From Cryptomeria japonica (taxonomy: Eukaryota > Streptophyta > Pinopsida > Cupressales > Cupressaceae): a DNA stretch of 64,000 bases. The translations under genes and the position numbers were made by a program. Below, one piece after another: positions 33,288 through 43,749 of the stretch (within the stretch, counting starts at the first letter, position 1; each line of letters begins with the position of its first letter). The notes beneath the pieces are model-generated. The model ran no database searches and had not been told where the DNA came from. It saw only the letters and a list, made by a program, of their open reading frames with translations. The stretch is taken from assembly GCF_030272615.1 (NCBI RefSeq), contig NC_081410.1, forward strand, positions 224,429,415 through 224,493,414, written 5' to 3'.

Positions 33288-34633
33288 TGTAGACACCTAA
33301 AAATATCTCATTGGTCATGTATTAATTATTCATCTAATTGATTAAATAAAATCATTAATTATTTAATTAAGCTAGTTAATCTTATTCTTCTAAGTTTCAT
33401 ATTTCTTCTATAATCTTATTATTTATTCAATTTCAATTTCTATTTCTCATCATTTAACTGTTTTCTAATGTTAATTAAATATTTATTATTTAATTAATTC
33501 TGATTAATCCTTCAATTTAAATAATCTTTATTATTTAAATAAATTCCATTTTCAATTTCTATCTCTATTCAATTAATCATTAACCATTTTCTTAATATTA
33601 ATTAAATATTAATTATTTAATTGATTATGATTTTAATCCTTTAATTTAAATAATATTTATTATTTAATTAAATTCAATTTCTAAATAATTAAATAGTTTC
33701 TTTAAATTATTTAATTAACTAATTATTTCCTCTAATTCAAATTCCAAATCCCCAAATTCTAATTTCGTTTAATTTCACTAATTTCATCTAATTTCATTTA
33801 ATTTCATTAATTATTCCAATTTCTAATTCTAATTCTTCTAATTTCTCCTAATTTCAAATACATGTGCATGATCTCAAAAATCAAAGTCAAGTTCTAAATA
33901 TATTCAAATAACAAATTGAATTTAAAATAAATTCAATATTTGAATTAAATCTCATGCAAAGATTAAATTGAAAATCAAAGTCAAAGTGCAAGCACATGCT
34001 AAATTAATTAATTCATTCAATCAATTAATTAATTTAATTATCTTTTCAATTCCTATTTCTATCTTTTAGTTATATTTTTCTAAATAAAGCTCTCAATCAG
34101 CTTTCAATCAGTTAACTATTTCATCCTCTTTATTTCCTCCAATCACCCTTTTTCATCTTTCAATCAACTTTTTTCTCAATCTGTTAACTCAATTTATCTA
34201 TTCAATCAATTCTGTTCTACCTCCAAATCAACAATTCAACTATCAAATGGCATGTGAGCTCACCTAAGTTCCACCTCTTGATCAATCTGTTCCCCCTCTC
34301 AATCAATCCTCTCCAAAAATCTATAAATTGAGCATTCAATCTCTATTTTGATCATCACAATCACGAACAATCAAGGAGAATCATGAACTTTGAATCTTTG
34401 TGTCAATTAAATGTTGCCAGTGCGATATCTGAGAGCCATCATACCACAAAGAGGAGAAGAACAATGGAAGCAATATGCAGTCATGGAATAGGGAGTTTTA
34501 ATTGATTATTTTACATTCCTGTTTGCTTGATTGTGTTATTTCATTAAGTTTGTTTTAAATTCTTTAATTGAATAGGGATTCGTGGTTTCCCTTTTATTTT
34601 TTATTGAACTAATGATGAATTTTAGCATACACA
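33288..34633 (+). repeat. LTR in plus orientation (family TGTAGACACC)
   Basis: It starts TGTAGACACCTAAAAATATC at 33,288 and is related over its length to the LTR at 29,957-31,058 read on the other strand. Shared features are ATTTAATTAA runs, the TTTCATCTAATTTCA region, the CAATCAATC region and a TCTATAAATTGA promoter-like box near 34,320. The right end is taken at about 34,633 (CATACACA) and is uncertain. No primer site follows, so it is a 3' or solo LTR. Confidence 0.55.
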
Positions 34634-34834
34634 ATAACTATCCTATTCTATCACAACAATGAGCTATTTCCTTCTCTCAATGAAAAATAATGAAAAATAA
34701 GAACAATAATCAAAATGACAAATGATTATGGAAACGAAAAAGATGAGATATGATGAAATGAGATGAGATTCTTATACTCCAAGAGAGCTCCTCTATTTAT
34801 ATAAAAGTATGTGAGAATTAATACTATAATTAAG

Positions 34835-36085
34835 TGTTAGCACCAAAGAGGAGGACTGAGAGGGGGGAGTGAATCAGTCTTCACCAGATCTACAAACTTA
34901 ATCACAAAAATAGATTTGATAAACTAAAACAATAATAAAGATAAGAAAATTGACAACACAACACACAACACCAAGATTTTGATGTGGAAACTCGGTTAAG
35001 GAAAAAACCACATTGGAAACCTACCCACAGTAAGATGATACTCTGCAGTAGTATGTAAAATATTACAATGAGGAATGTAGATGCATTCAGACACACTCCC
35101 TAGAGCTCACTACTCAAAATATAATGGCTTAGAAGGCTACAACCCTTAGGGAAGTCTCACTGACTTACAACAAGATTCAGATTACAATCTGGAAGAAATG
35201 AACTGAAGGAATAGCATCTCCAAATGCCTTATTATAGTTTTGGTTAAGCACAGTTGTCTACCCAGCAACACCAGCCTCTCCTTAATCACAACTCCAAAGG
35301 ATAAATCATTTGTTCACACATACAACACTCTCTGATAATGCAGACACAACAATGACACCCAAATTACATGAATATATCACCTATATATACAAATCATCAA
35401 CCTTGACAAGGTCGGCTAAACCCTCAACCATCAATTACAAAATTACATCACATGATACAAAGATCAACCACTGGACCAATATAATGATTTACATGATATA
35501 AATGCACCTAAATCAAATTCCTAAATGCTCAACTCCACTGGAAATCTCACCAAGATCAACCGCAGCACGCTACACCACCAGAAATACCGCATAACAGGAA
35601 AATCATCACCAATTCATAGAAACCACCAAAAACTCGCACAATGATTAATTTGGATCACCAAAAAAAATAGCACATGACTAGGAAACACCATCAAGAATAT
35701 TATAATCATCAATAATAGCTACACCAACACCACTTATCAAATCTTCATCGATCAACATCAAAAACTCAAGAATACAACTAATCAGCAACTATCACGAAGA
35801 AAGAAAACATGTGAAGCACCAAATCATGAACTATCTGAAATGAAGATACACAAGACCATCCCAAGAAATATCCCAAAATCTTAGCACAAGATCTGATCAC
35901 ACCAGAATATGTCAGAGGAAAGACTGAACTCTACAAAACAACACTACAAACTGAATCATAAGATCTTCCCAATCAGCAATCATTGGAGCAAATCATAGGA
36001 ATATGTTGACATCAATGAAAATAACATATCCTAGCAGCAGAAATGCACGACAATATCCAATATTAATCTCTCAAAATTGTCACCA
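34835..36085 (-). repeat. 3' LTR of a Copia-like element, minus orientation
   Basis: 1251 bp with TGTTAGCACC at the left and GTCACCA at the right on the plus strand. It has the G-rich tract at its left end and the conserved AGCTCACT and GGAAAAAACCAC blocks (about 35,105 and 35,000). On the right it is bordered by ATCTCCCTCTTAT (36,086-36,098), a polypurine tract on the minus strand, so this is a 3' LTR whose interior lay to the right. The interior is gone or unrecognisable after about 36,330. Confidence 0.7.
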
Positions 36086-36588
36086 ATCTCCCTCTTATCG
36101 CCACCACTAAGCCTATGTGGCTTCTCTACTAATCACAAAGTCGACACATAAACAGTCCTATGAAATATTACTATGAATCATCCATAATATAATACTTAGT
36201 CAAATATAATAACTACCTTATCCATTTCCTAATCAACTTTGAATTCTATCTAATCAATATATACTTATCGACCAAGTCTTCCTATGCTTATTAGCATTGT
36301 GAAATGTGTCAGTTCTTGGTAAAAGTATCGATCCCCATTATGTGCATCACCTTACAAATTGGAAAGGGGGGCCAATGTGTTTATCATGGTTTACAAATAT
36401 TGCTAACCTTGCATAAATTAAAGGGAGAGATGGTGGTTTAACCACCACACCCTCCTCCTTTGGAGTAGGGTGCACCACCTTCCATGGTGGGTGGCCCCCT
36501 CCTCTTCTTCCCTCCCTCCACATAGAGGTTGAGGTGAATGAGGGTGAAGACCAAGTCAATCTGCAACGTGGAAAATAGAACATGCAAG

Positions 36589-36639
<51 letters not shown>

Positions 36640-38047
36640 TTGATTAATTTATAGATAGATAAGAAAACACAAGGGTTTAAACCTATCAAAAAGATTCAAT
36701 CCAACATTTCAAGCAAGGATAAACAAACCCTACTAAACATTACCCAAAAGACAAAAGGCATCTTACCACTAACCCAAATAGTCTAATTTAACTTGACCAA
36801 CTACGTTGCCAGTGTGTGATAGCTCAATAAGACACATATATTAAGATTACCGAACCAAATTCCTCTCCTGAGTGATAATCGTCCTCCCGTCCGAAGGCTA
36901 GTTCAATTACTGCATCCAACTTAGCACATCACAACAATCTCATCTATTATTAAAACCTACATATATATATATTCATCATATATTTCATATCAAAATATCA
37001 TATTGATTGCATAATCATTCATTTGATTACTAATCAAAATACATATATATTCCAAAACATATTCATGTGATAAAGCATTTTAACTAAAACAAGTAAAAGT
37101 AAATAGTATTTTCACAAAGGGTTGTAACACGTTAGGACATGATGTTTGATAAGGATGTTGAAAACTGATTTGCGGTTGATTAGTTAGGTTGTAGGCTAGC
37201 TTGGCAATTTGTCTATTAATACATGATTTATTAAGCTTAATATATTGCTTGAAGTCATGGTTGTGTTTTCTCAAATGTTTGTCTTTACAAAGGATAATTT
37301 ATTGTGAATAATGAATGATAGATCATTTTTGGCTTTTCAATTGTTTTCTAATATTTAAAGTTTTCAGAGTTTATTTGATTTTTTGGGGATTTTTCAAGGC
37401 TTTTTTTAATGTTTTATTATTTTTGAATTTGATTGATTTTCTGAATTTCTTTGGATTTCAAAGATTTTTTATTTGTTTGGATTCTTAAAGATTTTTTTAT
37501 TTGTTTGGATTTTGAATGTTTTAAATTATTATTTTTGGATTTTGAAAGATGTCTAGATCATTGATTATGGTAAAACACATGTGTCAGGATTTAATATCAA
37601 GTAAAATATATTGATTTGCCCCAATGTCTAGCAAGGCATAGAACATTATGATTGGATGAATGAAATGGCAAGATGGTATGGATAGGCAAAAGATGGAGGT
37701 AGCTTTTTATTGAATCAGAGCCAATTTGGTTTATAAGGACTATCTCGCAATGAGATAACATGTTTATCCAAGCTAAGGGACTAGATATAGTGAGGTAAGT
37801 TATAGCTTGCTAGAATGAATGACATGCAATCCACAAGCATGGATATGTCAAGAGGATTCTAAAAAACATGTTTTGTATTTTATGTCCTTAGTTTTGATCA
37901 AGATCGAGGGATTGATTTGCATAGGATGGAGATAGGATTGGATAGGATAATCAAGATCAAGGGTGATATGGATTATGGAAGTAAGAAATTGATAAGATAA
38001 GGGATATGGAATAAAGGTTTTGGAAATCGACACTCATTGGATTCATA
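36086..38047. other. No gene seen; degenerate repeat DNA
   Basis: After the polypurine tract at 36,086 there is noncoding DNA, a patch of moderate GC (36,420-36,560), an (AT)21 microsatellite, and from 37,320 to 37,560 a T-rich stretch with TTTGGATTTT repeats. That stretch ends near TTTGCCCCAATG (37,615), and the layout is like the array and purine tract at 8091-8282. It may be an eroded Tat-type LTR. Apparent frames over the AT repeat and in 37,080-38,033 are not credible genes. Confidence 0.4.
36595..36636 (+). repeat. (AT)21 microsatellite
   Basis: 42 bases of uninterrupted alternating A and T. Confidence 0.95.
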
Positions 38048-38934
38048 TGTTGTCATTTATGGCAACAAGATGCTATTGAAGGCATATACCGGTATTTGGA
38101 GGCATACACTGATAGATACCAACATTGGAACATTCAAGGTCATCACCAACATCAACACCGACACCGACACCAACACCAGCACTAGCATCCAACACTTCAG
38201 TGAAGCCGACGTCAGTCTGGGATCCGAAAGGTTTTATTTGTAAAATCATTTTGTAATTGTTACCAAAATTTTGCACATGCCAAATTTGGTGCCCTAATGA
38301 ATCATTGCATTCATTCATATTGAAAAAAGGCCCAAATCATGAGCAAGAAATCAGAAGTACATCTTTTTCTAACTTGTTTGCTTCATGTGCAGCTACATGA
38401 AAAAATAATGAAGCATGTGGGTTAAAATGGGCTCCCACGAGGGTTGAGCTCAGCATGCTACAGATCACAGAGACTTTATGCTCCTTTTCAAGAAAGGCAT
38501 GGCTTATCAAGTCTGATTGGGACTCCAAAAAAGTCATGCTTTTAAATTTTACCCTATCGGCAAGACCTACCCCGATCAGCAAGATGTACCCCGATCAGCA
38601 AGCACAACGCGAAAAGTTATATCGGCTATTGGAATAGCAGGTTCCAAGTAATTCCAAAGACCCGATAGGAAGGTGCGGAGTGCTAAAGGTTGTATCGACC
38701 ATTGTAATGAACCATTTCATATCATCCCAATGGAAAAGCCAGGGCATGAAGGACAATTATCCCACATTGGCAGTGTAGACGAAGTGTATAGCATTTAAAG
38801 CTTAGATCACATGTAACTAAAGTGTCAAAGCTTGAAATATTTTGACATGAGATGGCTCGTCCCCCAGTGGACCCCGCATATGCACGCATCTCAACGCATC
38901 CTAATTTTATGATCGGCTAGCAGGAAGAGACTGA

Positions 38935-41420
38935 AGAGCAAGCAAGTTGTAAAAGATCAATGGTGACATGGGTACATCAACGACTGTTGCTAAGCCACTA
39001 TGATTAGATGCTCACCAATTATCACCGCGACTTGGTGACTAATGACATGGTAGACAAGTGGTGCCCAGGTGAATCTCATGAGCCAATCAAGCGGTGACAC
39101 ATGTTGACATGTGGCACAAGAGAGAAAATCAGCCTGGGTTAAAGGTCGAGCAGTTGAAGAAAGATCAATGGTGATCGCAGAGATCTAACGGTCGTCGCTA
39201 TGTCGCAAGGAAAAGATGCACACCTGATTATCTCAGCGACTTGGTGACTGATGAGGTGTAAAATATAGGGTATAAGATTGATGACGTGACAGATAGGTGG
39301 AGGTCTAGTGGCTGGTGACATGGCACGGATGGATGACATTGAGCAAATCTTGGCCACGATGAGTCTCAAAAAAGTTTTACCGAAGGCTCAGTTTCATTGA
39401 CATAACAATATCTATGAAACCTTAGGTTCGATGAGACTAGTAAACGGTTCATCGAGAGAGTAGTTTGGCTTAAAGAAGAGATCCAACAGAGAAAGACGTG
39501 TGGTGAATGATGATGTGGCAGACAAGTGGTGCCTGTGTGTGTGAAAAGTGGACCTGTATCTCATTTGGAATACACAACACTTCAATCAATTCATTACATG
39601 CATGGTTAGACAGATATAAACATGAATATGAAAAGCATAACAAATCGACCCATTGCCTTCTAAAAGATGCAAGTATAAGATTGCTCTCAGATTTGTATAA
39701 GCAATCCAGTGACTAGATAACACCAAGACGAAGGATTTTAATCTATATGAGCATGATATTAATGCTAGATGGATGCAAGATTAATCTAACAAGATTTAAG
39801 TAATAAATGAGATAAATGATTTAAATATGTATGCAATATTCTCAATGAACCTAGAGAAAAATCATCATAATAACAATATATTCTCCAGGATCTTTGAATG
39901 AGAGATGAGAGCCTGAATTTATAGAAAATTCAGAAAGAAACCAAAGGCTGAGATCAAATGATGATGAGCGATCAAGATTTTCCAAGAGGAAGCACAATCC
40001 AGGTGAATTGATGTGATTGGATGCTTTTCTCAGTTTTAAAGGAAATTGAACTAAAATTAAGATAAAATCAAGAAAAAACTGATTTATTCTCTATTTCATT
40101 CAATTTTAATATTTAATTGTTTTAATTGCTTTCTTTGAGGTTATTTATCAATTTTAAATTTGTTTGTCAAGATTATCTCCAATTGATTTCTTTTCTCAAA
40201 TTTTTAATTCTTTCTTGGTCAATTAATTCCTTTTTTTTAATTTATTTCCTTTTTTGTAGATCTGTGCTCATAATTTTTAATTCCTCTTTCTTGATTTGTT
40301 TCCTTTTTTGAAGATTTATGGCAAATTGATTTATTTAATTAAATATGCCAGGATATTCAATTAAAATAAATAGGATAATTGTTTAAAAATGATTTACTTG
40401 GAATGATCAATTAATTAAATAAATATTTAATTAATATTGGCTGATTAATTTTGCCATGTGACATTGATGATTTAAGAAATTAATTGTGTGCTCGAGATTG
40501 ATTTAATTGCCTTTGATTAGGACCTTGGTGACGTTGTCAAGATTAGGGGCTCATGGTTTAGATGACCATTTTTTAGGGTATTACAATGCCCAAGTGGATC
40601 TCATGATCCAATCAAGTGGTGATACATGTGTACACGCAACACAAGAGAGAAGATCAGTCGGTGCTAAAGTTGGAGAAAGTTCAAGAAAGATCAATGGTAG
40701 TCCCAAGGATCTAAGAGTTGTCGCTATAATGCTATAGAAAGAAGCTCATCGATTATCTCTACAACTTGGAAACAAAGCATGTGCGAAAAAGGTGAGTGGC
40801 TAAGAAGTTAAAGATCAAGCAGTTTGAGAGAAGATTAACGGACATCGCTATACCGCATGATGAAGATGCTCGCCAGTTATCTCACGCGACATGGCAACTG
40901 ATGACCTGGCAATTAAGGTGGTGCTCAAATAGATCTAAAAGTGGTGACACATGTTGACATGCGGCACAAGAGAGAAAATCAGCCAAGGTTAAAGATCAAA
41001 TAGATTGATCACGTCCAATGATTAGGCAAAATATCAGACGGTGGTTGCTAAGGTGTAATGGAAAGCTGTACACCAGGTTATCATTGCGACTTGGCAACAA
41101 GGTGTGCCCAAGACCATTGAACATCGGAATAGCAGGTTCCATGTTATCCTGAAGGCTTGATGAGATGTGCAGCGAAGGTCTGCAGTTTGGAGTGCTACCA
41201 TCAGTCATAGAAACAAGTGATTTGGACCTATCTTGTGACCTGATGGAGCCCGATGAGAAAGTGTGCATCTTACAAAGTTGTCATCGGCCAACGAAATGAG
41301 TTGTTTCACGCTAATGCGATGACCCGATGAAGAAAGCAATGCTAGTATAGAATAAGTCAAAAGAAGATGGTAGACAAGTGGACCCACGAGCAAATCAGAG
41401 GCTAACACGTGGTAGAATTC
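38935..41420 (+). repeat. Diverged tandem modules of about 200 bp within the E LTR
   Basis: The same order of short blocks recurs at about 38,935, 39,150, 40,590, 40,800, 41,000 and 41,360: AAGATCAATGG, CGTCGCTAT, GATGCTCACC, TTATC-CGACTTGG, GTAGACAAGTGG, CAATCAAGCGGTGACACATG, TTGACATG-GGCACAAG, GAGAAAATCAGCC and GGTTAAAG. Copies differ by substitutions and partial losses. An AT-rich stretch separates copies two and three. Confidence 0.65.
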
Positions 41421-41443
41421 TACAAACCTTGAAATTCAAAGTG

Positions 41444-41570
41444 GTTCAATGGTTCATAGGTTCAATGGTTGAAAATGATTCATAGGTTCAATGGTTGAAA
41501 ATGGTTCAAAGGTTCAATGGTTCAGTGGTTCAGTGGTTTAATACTTGAAAGTGGTTCAAATGTTTCAAAA
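41444..41570 (+). repeat. Minisatellite of GGTTCA-type units
   Basis: A run of short units such as GGTTCAATGGTTGAAAATG and GGTTCAGTGGTTCA, partly in a 26-base higher period (TTCATAGGTTCAATGGTTGA occurs twice). Confidence 0.8.
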
Positions 41571-43268
41571 TCATTTTTTTCGTGGGCCCAAGATGAAGAA
41601 GTGAATGCAGGAAGTGGTGGGTATGGTCTAAAATGATGAGACTTAAGTGGAGTTCAAGTGGATCCGTAGACAAATCTGAATGTAGCACTTGGCAAGGGTC
41701 AAGTGAGTAAGTGGGCCCATTTTCTCAAAGAGCAACTCAGGAGGGGTTCTAAAGGTCGAGCAAGTCTAAAAATATCTGATGATGGTCGCTATACCACAGC
41801 TTGAAGTTGCTTGATGTATATCTGTCTGGAGTTGGCAACAAGCAATAAGTTTTCATTCAGGGCGGTTAGTGAGGTAGTGTTGAGATAAAGGAGCAAAGAC
41901 CCCAGAGTCAATCAGAAAGTGCCACGTGACAAAGTGCAGATAGAGATCAAAGAGGATCGGATGTTCAGGATAGCTACTCGACTAACTTGTCATTGACTCG
42001 ATGGATTTGATTTCAGAGGTTAGGAGAACTGGTTGTTTGCACGGTGAAAAGTCTGCCAAGTGAAGAGTTAAATTTTTGCATGAAAGATTAATACAGATAT
42101 TGATCAATTTTCCAAAATGCAACTGTTACATACCATTGAAAAGCTCATGAAATAGAGAGATCATATTTTTCAACCATTTATACTAGGAGTTTCAGCATGA
42201 AGAGCAGTTGCCAGGGAATACATTCAATATTTTCAATGGGATTTCTTTTAATACAGTCTCAGTTCATTTCATCATGCAGATTTCACATGGGGATAGCTAT
42301 TTTTTGCACTTAGACATGCAGATTTTCAAACAAAGGGTTCATCTTTTTCAGTGAAGCTTTGTTAGGTAGGACTGGCAGCTGCATATGGAGTAAAGAGATT
42401 TTCTCTTCATGCAGAATTAGTGGCAATCCTTTTGAGCATTAAAGATTGTTATTTTACAGTATTATGAGTGAGTTTTTATGCCATTTTTGTGGGCAGATTC
42501 ACCCAAGGATTTTATCATGCATTATTTTTAGGGTTTTTGAAGGGGATTCATCAGAATTTCTCTATATTCTCTTCCTCCTTTTTTCCCCCCGTTCTTTCTT
42601 TTTTGCATACACTTTTTGGCAAAAAAGTATTGTATCTCAGCACCTTTTTTTAGTTTTCAGCATTGTAATAGAGATTATTTTCAGTTTGCAATAGAGAGTT
42701 TCAGTTTCCTTGTCAATTATTTCTTATTCTTCCATTGTCAGATGAATGATTTTGACAAAGTTATTGTGATTTAATTTTGAATCCTTTTCTTTGTCTCATT
42801 TATGCTTTGCAGAAATAGGAAGATTTCATGTAAATTTAGGTTGTGGGTTGTGTTCATTTGGTTTCTATTTCTCTGCATGTTTGTGAAAATTACTTTTCCT
42901 ACATGCAAAAGTTAGATAACATCGAGCATTCACATGAAATGTTTATGAATTTCATGATCTTGTTTGATTTGTGAGATAGTTTTTGGGTCTTGTTGCAGCT
43001 GGTTATAGTTTTAGGACAACAAGTAGAACTACATCATTTTGGTGTATCACCTCCATTAGGATAGGTTTTTTCATTACATATAAGACTTCTACCATTTTCC
43101 CACAAGAGGTTAGTGTAGGAGATCCATCAGAATAGGAAGCCATCCCAATCTCTGAAGATTCACCTTTACTTTGAGCAACCCATAGGCTCGAAGGTGTTTC
43201 CATGTTTTAGAGGATTGCTTGTTTTCGAACTTAGCATCACGGGTGCAATCCTCAGTGACAACAATTTT

Positions 43269-43286
43269 TGGCATGCCCGGTGGGAC
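43269..43286 (+). other. Primer binding site of element E
   Basis: TGGCATGCCCGGTGGGAC lies five bases inside the LTR end. Gypsy elements of plants commonly have a TGGCG-type site with CCCGGTGGGAC here. I cannot assign the tRNA with certainty. Confidence 0.65.
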
Positions 43287-43432
43287 ATGTTTGAGCTATC
43301 ACAGCTCAAAGAAAATCCATTTTGCTATTGTTTTGGTATTAACAACAATATTTCAGCCTATTGAGGTTATTTTTTCAAGTACCTAGCGACTCTATTTTCT
43401 GGTTTTATGTGCAAAACAGGTCTTAACAGCAT

Positions 43433-43749
43433 ATGAAAAAGTATCAAACTAGATAGAGTGAGGATCCAGTTGAGCATATTGAGCTACCACCAGCACAGAG
43501 AAAGTCAAAGACAACAAAAAGACAGAAAAAAGCAACAAATTCAATAGTTGAGTTTCCAGAAAGTTCCCTAGTTGAAGTTTTTCTTGAAACTCTAGATTCT
43601 AATCTTTTGTCTAATTCTTCTCCTCCACCTAATAATTCTCAGCCCAATTTTTCTACCCACATAAATTCTCTTTTTGTGACTACTCCAATTCAAACATCTA
43701 TTACCCAAAATCCACCAGTAAATCCTCCAGTATTTACAATGGTCATACC
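43433..43749 (+). pseudogene. Element E gag, N-terminal part before element F
   Basis: The ATG at 43,433 opens MKKYQTR followed by a TAG. The frame continues through a basic stretch (RKSKTTKRQKKATN) and a Pro/Ser/Thr-rich region (NSSPPPNNSQPNFSTH) up to the insertion of F at 43,750. Codon phase resumes correctly at 51,474 if one 5-bp target copy is counted out, showing both halves belong to one gene. Confidence 0.7.
43745..43749 (+). other. Left target site copy of element F (ATACC, imperfect)
   Basis: ATACC here corresponds to GTAAC at 51,474-51,478 with two mismatches. The position is supported by the reading frame of the interrupted gag. Confidence 0.55.

Larger units (their letters stand above)
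38048..43263 (+). repeat. 5' LTR of element E, about 5.2 kb
   Basis: The right end is fixed by the primer site. The sequence before it ends TGACAACA (43,256-43,263). The only matching start I found is TGTTGTCA at 38,048-38,055, giving a perfect 8-bp terminal inverted repeat and a length of 5216 bp. Inside are a hexanucleotide array near 38,150-38,185, diverged modules of about 200 bp (38,930-41,420), an AT-rich stretch (39,730-40,500) and a minisatellite (41,444-41,570). No reading frame inside is credible. The left end depends on the inverted repeat alone. Confidence 0.6.

Noticed and set aside
34902-35501. Small frames on both strands
   Set aside because: They fall inside the LTR at 34,835-36,085, with hydrophobic or Thr-rich composition and no motif.
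36347-36689. Minus-strand frames across the AT microsatellite
   Set aside because: They consist largely of Ile-Tyr codons from the (AT)21 repeat and have no protein-like composition.
38037-38243. Plus-strand frame with Thr-Asp-Thr-Asn repeats
   Set aside because: The repeat is the translation of the hexanucleotide run in the E LTR. No partner domain exists and it overlaps the proposed LTR start.
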